From assembly GCA_963969595.1 (NCBI GenBank), contig OZ018409.1, positions 34,795,282 to 34,859,281 on the forward strand: a DNA stretch of 64,000 nt, given 5' to 3'. The DNA comes from Neckera pumila. Taxonomy: Eukaryota; Streptophyta; Bryopsida; Hypnales; Neckeraceae. The notes under the pieces were generated by a model that did no database searches, was not told where the DNA came from, and saw only the letters and a program-made list of their open reading frames with translations. Position 1 is the stretch's first letter. Each line of letters starts with the position of its first letter. Positions 36,020 to 46,583 of this stretch are shown here, in pieces. A program made the translations under genes and the position numbers.

Positions 36020-36882
36020 GCCCCTAAATGTCCAAACACAATTTTTTGGCAACATACCGATTTGGGGCAGCTTACTACTAACGGAATTTCTATTTTTTTC
36101 CTTGAAATTTTTACACAATATGTGCACCAAAGAGTGACTTTACAACAATTTTTATAACTTTTGACAACATGGTTAGAAATTTATTGTATATTATGAAATT
36201 TTCATTGCTCGGTGAATAGCATGTGCAGCTCAAAACAAGTTATTTAAAAATCACTTTAAGAAAATAAAAAATTAGAGATTGGTTTTGTAGGTTTATATCT
36301 ACGTGAAAAGCTTTGAATGATTCCATTTTGATTAATGAGATGAAAGTTATGAAGAGTTTTAGTTTGAGGATAGTTATGAAATCTCTACTCTAAAATAAGC
36401 CTTGAAATCCCTTATTTAAATTTAATTCGATTTTCAATATTTTTGGAAACAAAATAAAAATATTGGGAGTAGATAACATTACAACCATTGGGATTGGCAT
36501 CTTCTATTCCATAACTAAATTCTTGACAATTTTGTATTTTGAATCATTCTTTACTTCTTTCTACTTATCATTTTTACCTATATGTTGTGCAATCCCAAAT
36601 GATCTCAAAATTTTCAAGCATGTAGCCAGTTTGCTTTGAAGAACTAATCCAAGGAATAACCATCAACATAGATTTTTTTTTAATACAAATATGACCTTGT
36701 GAAGTGGAGTTGCTTGGTTTTCCCTAGGGCCTCCAAAAGGATTTTTTGTCAATTCAAATGCTAATAGCTTGCAATTTACACAATGGAAATTTCTGAATTT
36801 TTTTCAAAAATTTGGTGTTTGTACTAGAAATGATAGTTTTGGAGCATTTTTGGTGAAAACATAGTCAAATACTTTTAGGGGC
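36020..36882 (+). mobile_element. Full-length TIR-family element with CTAG flanks, 863 bp
   Basis: It starts GCCCCTAAATGTCCAAAC and ends ACTTTTAGGGGC, flanked by TA on both sides within CTAG (36,017-36,020 and 36,882-36,885). Landmarks shared with the 18,853 copy: TTTTTTGGCAACATA, CAACCATTGGGATTGGCA, CTTTACTTCTTTCTACTT, CAATTCAAATGCTAATAGC and GGAGCATTTTTGGTGAAAA. The matched change of A/T to G/C at both ends beside TA is informative for deciding the target duplication. No ORF. Confidence 0.8.
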
Positions 36883-36885
36883 TAG

Positions 36886-38099
36886 TGACCAAGGCCTGTG
36901 GCTAAAGCATTTGGAGCATTATGATTGGAGGAAGAGGGCAGTCCATGATCACTTTACACTAGCCCTCACAATTGCAGAGTCACTAAGGTTTAAACTAGTT
37001 AATAGAATGTCATATAATCCTACATGTTCTAAAAAAGATAAGGTTTTATAGATTTTGCAAAGAAACAACCTCAAAAGTTTTCTTGATGGATTTTAGGGTG
37101 ACCAAGCCAATCAAACAAACTATTCATTGGTTTATTTTTGTCAACCTTTCATGCTTTTTTGTATTAGAAATGTTGTATTACTACTATAAATACAATTTTA
37201 ATTGCTAGGATGTTGATTTTATTAATGAATTATTGCTTTACTATAAAAATATTTTTTATTGCAAATAATAAGTTATTATTGAAATATTCATTACAATAAA
37301 TGAATTTCATACTGTATATATTGCTAATCTCATTGTAAAAATACACAAATATTGGCATGATCATTTATATAATATCTTCCATTATATATTATTGACTGAA
37401 GTTTTGAGACTAAAAGGTAAAAATAAATAGAGGGGAAAAGAAGAATATAAAAGAGAAAAAAGATGAATAAAAAAGAAGGTTAAATTATCAAATCAATTTT
37501 TTTTAATCTTATTAAAAATCATTTTGTTTAAAATCATCCCAAGGGATGGATCTAAGTTCACTTTTACACTTGTTGGAGGTGACTAGGGGATGACAATATT
37601 TGGATTTAGGAATGATCCTTGACCAAGAATTGTAACCAAGAGATTTATTTGGAATAGCTCTTGGTTACAAATGTAAAGAAGCCCTAAGGTTTATAGCAAA
37701 TATGAGGGCAAATGTGATAATACCACGGATATGAATAGCTTTTGAAAAAAAATTACTATAATACGTAATACTTAGCACACAAAGAAACAAAGTGTTTACT
37801 AAGCCTTTACAAAGTTACTTTGAATAATTGGCAAAGGAAAAAATGGTGAAGTTTTCTTGACATAATCTTATAATGATTAAAGGAATTTTTGGTGGTTTTC
37901 ACTTTATATGGCAATGAAAATCCTAGCTCTTCACTAGTGTCCCTTCCATTCACTTAGAAGTGATGCAATGGGTAACTCTTTTGACCTCTCATGGCGGCAA
38001 AGCCATTAAAGTAGAAGCGCCCAAAAATCCTACTTTCTCCCTTCTACTAGGTGGATGGTCCAGTGGATGCCAATATTTTTATAAGATTATTAGCCTCCT
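36886..38099. other. AT-rich intergenic sequence
   Basis: No gene or repeat is recognised. ORFs are short and lack domains. Confidence 0.4.
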
Positions 38100-38101
38100 T
38101 A

Positions 38102-39009
38102 GCCCCTAAAGTCCCAAGGCCATTTTTCTATCAAAGACCACTCAAAATTGCCATTTTTACTGCATTCACCCAAAAAAAAAAAAAATTTTTTAGAATCTCA
38201 TCATAAGATCTTGTACTTCATTTGTATGAGATCATGTGGCAAAAATTTCATGAAGTTTGACCATATAGATTGGAAGATATTAGTGTACAAAGTTGAATAA
38301 GAAACTTTTTTTGAACACTAGCTTGCAATTACAGATGACAGTGACCGCCATTTGTGGAAGTTTTGTACTACAGACTATGAATTTAAATATTTTAATTTTG
38401 AAAAGTTGATTTGAAAGTCTATAATAAAAAATTCAAAATAAATACACTTGATTTTCATTCTTTAAAAAATTGTTAAGTAGAAGTAGGTCCAAGATTGAAG
38501 AAAAAACTAAATTGTTAATAGCTCTAATATAGGATTGAAATATAATATTCCAATGGTGAGATTGTTTTAGCAAGCAAACACAACCTTATCAAACAGTTTT
38601 TTTTTTAAATTGCATTAAGAAATGAATCCTACAAGTTATTTTTTCAAGAAGATGATTAGATTGCCAGAAAAAACAAGATTGCCCTTAACTTTCTCATTAT
38701 TAGTCCAAATAGAATGAATCAAAGCTTTGCATATAGACAAAAATACAATATTTTGGGAAAAAAAATTTAAAATTCATTTTGACTTTTTGCAGCTATTTTG
38801 TGCTGCTCGCCGAGTTCAATTTTAGGCTTTTTGTGGTATAACTTTTGCTCACGGTTACCAATTGAAACAAAAATTACATTCCCACATAGCTAATCAATTT
38901 TTCTATCTTACAAAAAAATTTCAAAAAAGTTTTATAAAAGATCAAAGTTACATAAAAACTTGCCGAAAATCCAATTTGTCTCCCGAGGGGACAATAGGAT
39001 TGTAGGGAT
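38102..39009 (+). mobile_element. TIR subfamily B element, 908 bp
   Basis: It starts GCCCCTAAAGTCCCAAGGCC after TTA and ends GTAGGGAT followed by TA. The interior differs from the 18,853 type but matches the copies at 31.3 and 41.2 kb (ACCACTCAAAATTGCC, GAAGTAGGTCCAAGATTGAAG, TTCCAATGGTGAGATTG, AGAATGAATCAAAGC and TTTGTCTCCCGAGGGGACAA near the end). Non-coding. Confidence 0.7.
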
Positions 39010-39153
39010 TAAGAGAAAATCAATCTAAATTGTTTTATGGTTATTTGACACTATATCCTATGAATTTCCAAAGTGAAAGATTAGGTAGCCTACTTATGCC
39101 ATTAGATTCTTTTTGAATGACATCAAATGCTTCAACACATATTAGTTGCCTTA

Positions 39154-40208
39154 ACCCCTAAAAGACCAACATGCGTTTTTTGGCAACATAGAAATTCCGG
39201 GCAGGTACCTATGATTGGAGATTTGCATATTTTGGGCAAAATTTTTTATACAAGGTGGTGATAAGGAAAATCTTTCATATACAACAAATTTCATGACATT
39301 TGGAAATATGAGTCAAAAGTTATGGCCTAATATATTGTTTGCCTCAACAAGGGCAGTCCAGGCAGATAAAAAAAAATCATTTTTTTCAAACATAAAAATT
39401 TGAAATTGGTTTATTAGATTTATATATACATTGAAAGCTTTTGAATCATTCCATTTTGATCAATGAGTCATCCGTTGCAAGGATTTTTAGTTTGCGGGCA
39501 GTTATGGATTGTCTACTCTAAAATAAACTTTGAAGTTGTTTATTTCACTCAATTTTCATTATTTTTCAAAAGAAAAAAATTTAGGATGTAGATTGTTTAT
39601 TACAACATTGCAACCATTGGGATTAGCATTTCTCAATTCCATAATTAACTTCTTAACAATTTAGTGTTTTGAATCATTCTCTACTTCTTTCTACTTACTA
39701 TTTTTTTCCTATATTTTATACAAATCCAAATAATGTGGAAAATTTTAAGCATGTAGCCAACTTGCTCTGAAGAATGAATCCAAAGAAGCACAACCATTTT
39801 AGAATTTTTTTCATAATAATCTGACCTTGTGAAGTGCAGCTGCCCGGATTTCTGCAGGGCCAAATGGATTTTTGCCACTTCAAACGCTTATATATTTCAA
39901 TCTACATAATGGAAACTTTTGAAATTTTTTCCACACATTCCCAAACCATAATACTACAAGATCTTACGGTCACATGCAAAGTTTTTTTTTGGGCGAAATT
40001 TCACACTTGTCAGACTGTTTTAGCCTGTCGGACGCCCTCCCTCCAAATTTGCTCCAGTGGTGTGGAGACTTTTGGTAACACTTGTCCAAAAAACAACAAC
40101 TTGTTAGATGTGTCTAAAAATGATATTTCTCAAAAATTTGGTATTTGTATTAGAAACGGCAGTTTTGGAGCATTTTTGGTGAGAACATAGTCAAAGAACT
40201 TTAGGGGT
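39154..40208 (+). mobile_element. Full-length TIR-family element carrying an insertion, 1055 bp
   Basis: TTAA flanks both ends (39,151-39,154 and 40,208-40,211). The ends are ACCCCTAAAAGACC and GAACTTTAGGGGT. It is very close to the 18,853 copy over its whole length, except for about 130 extra bases at roughly 39,977-40,112 that the other copy lacks. Pairs such as TTTACACTTATC-free blocks are absent, and no ORF is conserved between copies. Confidence 0.8.
39977..40112. mobile_element. Insertion inside the TIR-family element
   Basis: Compared with the 18,853 copy, where TTACATGTGTCCAAAAACGA is continuous, this copy reads TCACAT, then about 130 bases of GC-richer sequence (including GTCAGACTGTTTTAGCCTGTC and GACGCCCTCCCTCCAAATT), then GTGTCTAAAAATGA. 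The insert contains CACTTGTCAGAC and ACACTTGTCCAAA near its two sides. Its class is unknown. Confidence 0.5.
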
Positions 40209-40818
40209 TAAATTCTCTTAACTCCCATTGGATGCTCTTGAAAACTTATGGTGGTTTTGAGAGAATGAAGGAGGTTGTTTGAAGTCCAAATATAGGATTA
40301 CAGAGAAAAAGGGGCAACACTTCTTTGTGTGTATACTTAGCGACTCCAACGTTTGTTAAATTCATTGGCACATAAAAATCTCCCCTAATGATTCTCTCCA
40401 AGACATATGTTTTTGATGTGAATGTAATTTTCATTGACTAAGATATGTGCATCCATAGTCATTACTACCCAAAATGCGACTCCATCATCTGGACCTAAAT
40501 AGATTACAAAAACGTAGATATAGAAGGCATAAGATGTATACAATGACAATACAAGAAACTAAAAGAGTTTAGATTTGATTTTTGGTACACTATAAAAAAT
40601 ACTTTGAAATTTCATCTTAGTCCCTTAGTGGCCAAATAATGCATGCAAAGTGGGTTGGAATCCTTTTACTTGCTAAAAAGATTCAATAAAAAATAATTTA
40701 TATTTTATAATATCAAGTATGCTCAGTTGCTACTAATGTTGACTATGGGTGCACTTAAGATAATTGCATCTAATTGTGACCCCTTTCAAATTCTGAACGC
40801 TATTGTTTTTTTTTCTTA

Positions 40819-42365
40819 ACCCCTAAAGGACCAAAGCCATTTTTTTGCCTAAAAACACTCAACTGCAATTTCTATAACAAAGAGTAAGAAAATTTGAAAA
40901 TTGGTTTTTTTGAACATCTAACTATTGGATCTTATACCTAATTTGTATAAAAATGTATGGAAAAAATTTTAGAAATTTAAAGCGCACAAATTGCGAGATA
41001 TTTGCATTTAAAGTGAAAAAATAAAAATTTCTGCACATTGCAAAACTAGATTATTTGACTTTGAACCTTCTTAACTTTAATTTTTTGCACTGCATAGTTT
41101 CGAGCTTTAAATCTTTATGGTGGAGAATTGAGTTCAAAATCTAGGTAAAAAAAATTAAAAAAACCCGTAATTTTTGTTCTTTAATCCCTAAATGCCCAAG
41201 GCTTGTTTTGGGTTTCTGGGAACTTGCTCTAACTTGAATAAAATGCCAACCATTGATAAGTTATATCAATTTCTTTTGAATTGTAACCGTACAAATTCAA
41301 ACTAGACATGTAAGAGATCTCATAGAAAAAGAAAACACAACAAAATCACTTACAGAGCAAAAGATTATAATGATTGACCATGAGAGTGTTAAAACTACAA
41401 AAGTGATGTAAAGTCTTTCAACCCTCTTTTTACAAGTCAAATCTAAAAAGTTGGTGACCAAAAAAATTGAGGTTAAAGAGCCTAACTTGTATAACCCCAA
41501 TCAATTTATGGTTTTTTTAAATCTACTCTATAATTTTTTTAAATGAATTTTAAATGCAAATTTTCCTCCAAGATCTAGTGTATTTGAGGCTCATTTTCAA
41601 GAGCTCTCAACACTATGGAAAGTCAAGATTGCACTAGGTACCCTTGTACAAAATTGTAAATAGAAAAATCACTATCATTTATTTTCAAGATCAGATTTTT
41701 TGATGCTAAAATTAGACTTCAAGAATAGCTTTCTAAAAATATAACCTACTAAAAATAGCAACTTGATTAGGTTTTATTTAACTTGAAAGTTTTGCAAATA
41801 CCACATTTGGATGCCTCAAATTTGTTAAATAGAAGTAGATATGAGATAGAGGAAAAAATTAAATTATTAATATCTCTACAATGGAATTAAAATGCACTAA
41901 TCCCAATGGTGAGATTGATTAGCAAGTAAACTAAACCATGTGGAACTTTCTTTCTTGAGAATTGTAAAAATTGCATTAAAAATGAGTCCTACAAGTTATT
42001 TTTTCAAGAAGTTGTTCTAATTGCCCCCAAAACAAGATTGCCCATAACTTTTGCATAACAAATCCAAATGGAATGAATCAAAGATTTTCATGTAGAAAAA
42101 AATATAATTGATGAGAAAAAAAAAATTCAAAAAAAAAAATTCATATTTTCGATTTTTTTTTGTTGCTACCCCTTCTCCCCCTATTCTAAGCTTATTTGGC
42201 ATAAATTTTGTTCTAGAGCACTAATTGAAAAAATACTTATATTTCTTAATAGCTAATAAATTTTTTTTATCTTAAAAAAAATTTCAAAAAATCAAGGGAA
42301 AAATTGAGACCACAGGTATACAAAATCCCATTTGTCTTTCGAACGGACAATGTCCCTTTAGAGAT
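40819..42365 (+). mobile_element. Two overlapping TIR subfamily B copies
   Basis: A first copy begins ACCCCTAAAGGACCAAAGCC at 40,819 (after TTA) and is cut off at about 41,182. There a second 5' terminus, TA-ATCCCTAAATGCCCAAGG, begins. The second copy (41,184-42,365) ends TCCCTTTAGAGAT followed by TA. Internal blocks match the 31.3 and 38.1 kb copies (AGAAGTAGATATGAGATAGAGG, TCCCAATGGTGAGATTG, AATGGAATGAATCAAAG and TTTGTCTTTCGAACGGACAA). No coding capacity. Confidence 0.65.
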
Positions 42366-42539
42366 TATAATATATTGCCTTTCTATTTGAGGAATTACAA
42401 TTGCTTTGGTACATCTTTTTTAACAAATAAAATTTTATAGTTTACTTATATGGTGTCTAAAAACTATAATACTCTTTTACTTTCAACAAGATCCAACAAA
42501 AAAATTAGATAGTTTAACAACAGTAACAATGCTCAATTG

Positions 42540-43299
42540 TTTATTTGGACGCAATTAGGTGTCGTAACCTTACCCTTGTGCCGCCCGCCTGCTCTCAATG
42601 CAGTCCACAAGATTCTCATCCACGTCCCCACATTCATCCAATCCGGAACCTTCGTAACGTCTTCCCAGTGGCCGTTGGCGCAGCCCGTCCGGAGGCGGAA
42701 AACCGGGCCGACCCCCAAAGCGACAAACGCAGTCGCCGGCCCGTCCTTCCGCCCCTCCCGGGCCCGGCCGGGCCGGGCCGGTCGCGGGCTGGTCAACATT
42801 TTCAACACCCGTTCCGCGATTTCCCAAAAGGCAAGCCACAAGGCTTCGTTTAGCAAGGCTGACTCTGACCTCGCCGTCTCTCTCTCTCTCTCTCTCCTTT
42901 TTTCTTCTTCTTCGTCATCGCCATAGCCCATCTCCCCAACCGAAACTCTCCTAGTCTCCTAGCCTCGTTGTTTCCTTCACAGCATCAAATCACCTCACTT
43001 GAGCTTTCTCTCGATCAGCTTTGCAACAACAGCTTCGTTTGAGAACTTGGGTTTTCTCGCCATTGTGCCTTTTATTCGCCTCACTTATTGTCATCGTTCT
43101 GGGTCCCATCGTTGTTGGCAATGCAGGTTCGGAGCCTTGTGCGGGATCATGTTCGCGCTTTAGCTCTCCTTTGACCTCCGATCAATCTCTTACACGACTG
43201 TTTTAGGAGTTTTTTTCGAGTATTTGGGTGGTTTTTTTTTCTTGTTGCGTTTCTGGAGTGTTTCTTGGGGAGGAGGGGGGTTGGGGCGAGAGTTGCGTG
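42540..43299 (+). promoter_or_regulatory. GC-rich promoter and leader of the VQ-motif gene
   Basis: A strongly GC-rich block (about 42,580-42,800, including a CCGGGCC/CCGGCC-rich core) is followed by a CT-repeat tract (about 42,876-42,896) and a TTCTTCTTC run, a common layout of plant core promoters and 5' leaders. ORFs on both strands through it are composition artefacts. The transcription start is not defined. An ATG at 43,121 in the leader opens only a short frame before the main start. Confidence 0.55.
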
Positions 43300-44103
43300 A
43301 TGAAGCGAGGTGGGGGTTTTAGTGGTGGTGGAGGGAATGCGAATGGCCCAGGAGGCCTTCCTTTATTATCCCCTTCCTCTCGAAAGCTGCCTCCCCCCAG
43401 TCCTACATCTGGCTTAGGGTCGTTGTCCCTTAACGAGAAAGAAGCAACAAGCGCGCAGGAGTTTGCTTCCACGACGACATTTGTGCAAGTCGACACATCC
43501 AGTTTCCGTGAGCTTGTGCAGAAGCTCACAGGCGCATCGGATTCCGACGTGGAGAAGCTGCCGATCACGTTACCTTCGCGTCAAGCTTCCCGTGGGGGGA
43601 TTGATGCTGCGGCTGCGGCAGCGAAGATGGACAACACCTACGGAGGCTTGATCCCGAAGCCTGTAGGCGATTTGAGCGCCAGACGGCCTGCATTCAAGCT
43701 CCACGAGCGGCGTCAGTCCAATCTCCGGAAACTCGATGTGAAAGGCTTGGGCGCGGCTGCAGCCTTTCGTCGCGGCGTCGCGGGCTATGGCGGAAGCTCC
43801 CCGACACCCGACCTCTCCCCGAAGTTCCCTTCATGCATTGCCAGCCCGGTGACGCCTCTCTCCAAAGACATGTTCGAAAGCGCTCATGCGCCAACGACGC
43901 CAACATCCTACGAGGGATACACAGACAGACTTATCCACACGCAGACAGACAGATATTCTTCGAAAGAGTCCTCCCGTAGCAGGACGGACATTGAGCCGCA
44001 ATTCTATTTGCATCCCCCGGCGGAACGGCCCAAGCAACAACAGCCTGAACTGCTGTCGCTCTTCCCACTCACGTCGCCTCGCGTCTCGGAATCAAGCTCA
44101 TGA
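43300..44103 (+). CDS. VQ-motif protein, MAPK-substrate (MVQ) type
   Basis: An intronless 267-residue protein. The plant-specific VQ motif FRELVQKLTG is at residues 69-78, preceded by TTFVQVDTSS as in VQ4/VQ11/VQ13/VQ19/VQ31/VQ33-type proteins. A second conserved block, KLHERRQSNLRKL, is at 133-145, and the C-terminal LLSLFPLTSPR block is at 251-261. These three blocks in this order define the MVQ-like subgroup, which binds WRKY transcription factors in the nucleus and is phosphorylated by MPK3/MPK6 in flowering plants. Several Ser-Pro/Thr-Pro sites (residues 24, 34, 167, 173, 182, 195, 259) fit that. The N-terminus is Gly/Pro/Ser-rich and probably disordered. The ATG at 43,300 is chosen because the frame's upstream part has only a GTG. 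No defects are seen, so the gene is likely active. Its precise partners are unknown. Confidence 0.93.
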   Translation: MKRGGGFSGGGGNANGPGGLPLLSPSSRKLPPPSPTSGLGSLSLNEKEATSAQEFASTTTFVQVDTSSFRELVQKLTGASDSDVEKLPITLPSRQASRGGIDAAAAAAKMDNTYGGLIPKPVGDLSARRPAFKLHERRQSNLRKLDVKGLGAAAAFRRGVAGYGGSSPTPDLSPKFPSCIASPVTPLSKDMFESAHAPTTPTSYEGYTDRLIHTQTDRYSSKESSRSRTDIEPQFYLHPPAERPKQQQPELLSLFPLTSPRVSESSS

Positions 44104-46263
44104 CAGTTCTCCATGGTTTCCGAGCTTTGCTGCAATTAGTTTTTTAGGGTATGGGATGCAGACAGGAGCATACCACTGCTGTGGCGATGGCGATTGTAAT
44201 CCTGTTTTTTTCTTATGGTGTGGCATCCGTTGTCTGATGTTCTGACAATGTATTTTATAAGGACGGTGTATTTGCACCGCGTGGCTCGGCATTAGGAGCG
44301 CTGCCAATGCAGGAGGACTGGGAAGCCTGACCGGATTCAATTTGGAGTTCAGATAGAGAGATCGGTGCATGTCGAAGTTTTTGGGAGATTCTTATGGTGT
44401 TGCCAATGCTTGGACCATCAGCTCAGCTGGGGAAGGTGGCCCTCCCCCCTTTGATCGGTTCAACTCAAGACTTTTTTGGAGATTCTCATGATGTTGCAAA
44501 TGCTTTGGGACATCAGCTGTGAAGGTGTGCTCCCCTTTGTGGTGTGGTACCCAACTGTTGAGTTTGAAGATCAGTGCTAGTGTCTCCTTTTGCATTTGGT
44601 AGCAGGAATCATGTAGGCCATTCTTCCTTTAGAGTACATATTGTGGTATGTGTTCCTCATCTCGTACTACATGATGTTAATCGCAGGCTTTTAGTTCAGT
44701 TAGCGACCCTAGGTTCAGGGTTTTTTGACAAGGAGCTTGCTCGATTTTCGTCAAAATCCTCTGCTCATGGGGCCATCTCATTTTTTTCGTTTCATAGACA
44801 GTAGCAGCTAGGCCGGCACGTGTATTCTCTGTAGGCAGTTAGTTAGGAGCACTTCTTTGACGTTGCAGGCTGTCCACTGACATCTGTGAGGTGTTGTACA
44901 TTTTTGATGCCCACCAGCTCTTTTTATCAACTCTAGCACTTCCTCTTTTCTCCTTCAAATGGCGCCGTGGTATGATGATCAGTGGAGCACTTGTATGTAC
45001 CAACCCACTGATTCTCTCTCTCTCTCTCTGCCTGCATCGCATATTACCTTTTGCGACATGTTTTTTCACATAAAAAAGTGTACCCACATGAGAGTTTTCA
45101 ATGTGAATGATGCTTGTGTCACAGTCTAGCGGTAATATAGCCTCCGGTCATCTTATCCTCCATAGTTTGCACGACTCTGTTGTACAATACCTGAACTAAA
45201 CTGATGGACGTAGCTTTTAGAGCCTGTTGAATGGCAGCTATTTCAGGACAACCTTTTGTCACTGAGATTCGGAATGTCAGTGTATAATATTAATGTGAAA
45301 ACAAAGAGAGCCCTGTGGCGAAAGTCAACGATAAAGTAGGCTTTCTCTCCCACTACAAAAGTACTTATACAGGATCGTAAAAGTCCAACTTGACTGTAGA
45401 AGAAGGCGCGTAATTCGGAGAAAAAAGCCGCTTAAAGTGGGAGTTGGTTCTATAGTCGGTCACTTGCTGTTGGTCCCTATTGACTCGGATATGATTCGTT
45501 GAAGTCGGTCATGGGCTTCTCACTGTGATAACCTACTATTTCGGTTATGAACAGGGATGAGATTTTGTCTTGTTTCAGTTTAGAAGGTTCTACGTGTTCA
45601 TGGACAGTTGGGTGCGCTTTCACTTTCTTAGATTTTTTAATTCATACTCCTGTATTTGTACTAACTTAACTGGGCACTCACTGGCTGCTGTGAGCCCAAT
45701 GGGTTTCCACGATAGTGCTGACTTCATTTTGAAAAAGTGGGACTGAGGAATTTTTGCTATTTTAGGTGTGGAAAAATATCAACTCCATGGATAAAATCAG
45801 CGTTGAAATTCGACCATGAAAAAGATGCAGGCAAATTCGTCCTTCGAAGTAGGGCATGCAGGGTGCGTGGTAGTTGAAGAACAAGCCTCCTATTTTTTCC
45901 ATAAGGGATTTTGCCAGGTGGTTATACCCGTGGCGCCTAGGCAGCTCTTTTTCGCGAAATGATTTTTTTTTGGTAAAAAGCAGGAGGTAAATCCAGTGAA
46001 AAATGTAGACTTATGCTATTTTTATTTTTTTTTTGTTGGTGGCATACGAGTTGCGACATGAATGTATATTTGCCAAGTGTCACTTTGCTATTGGTTCTCA
46101 TTCCAGATGGTTGCAAATGCTAATTGATACAAGATTAAATTGAATAATGGTGAGTTTTTTGCAAGTGCATAGAAACATTCACTTTGAATATGCATTTCAT
46201 AAATTTTGGTACATGGCATTGTTTTGAAAAGAAAGCAAGTCACACATGAAAACTAAACACTTT
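44104..46263. other. 3' flank of the VQ gene and intergenic sequence
   Basis: The first ~1 kb is less AT-rich and probably includes the 3' untranslated region. It holds a local duplication: GGAGATTCTTATGGTGTTGCCAATGC-type sequence near 44,382 recurs about 96 bases later, each copy followed by GACCATCAGCT-like sequence and a CCCCTTTG-type block. A CT tract lies at 45,015-45,030. No further gene is recognised. Confidence 0.4.
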
Positions 46264-46326
46264 CACTAATAAGGGAGTTGAACCCTTCTTGCTATAAGCA
46301 AGATTGCCCATATTGCAGTGTTAGTG
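46264..46326 (-). ncRNA. tRNA-like sequence, defective
   Basis: On the minus strand CACTAA at one end pairs with TTAGTG at the other. TCTTG-CTTATAG-CAAGA forms a 5-bp stem with a 7-base loop, and AAGGG-TTCAACT-CCCTT forms a T-arm with a canonical-looking loop. The variable loop is missing and the D-arm is weak. It is therefore at best a tRNA pseudogene or the head of a tRNA-derived SINE. Confidence 0.25.
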
Positions 46327-46583
46327 TTCTGCACACAGCAAAAAACAAACAAACCACATTAGAAGGGTTAGAGTAATGAAAAACATGAATAAGTTGTTGA
46401 AGACTTCCACAGGTCGATGATGGTTGCATTCCATGTCTTCATTTCTCTAAGTGTGCATTGGAGAGAACACCCGTGATTCAATGTCAAAGAAGCTATGTGG
46501 AAATGAGCTACAAAGCATGCATAATTTTAATGAAAACTAAGGAAAGGCAAGTGGAGGGGAGGATACTAAAAACCAGCTCCAAA

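Noticed and set aside
42533..42931. Long overlapping ORFs on both strands (up to 132 codons) in the GC-rich block upstream of the VQ gene
   Set aside because: They arise from a GC-rich promoter and a CT repeat (Glu-Arg and Ser-Leu strings), no domain is recognisable, and both strands are open at once.
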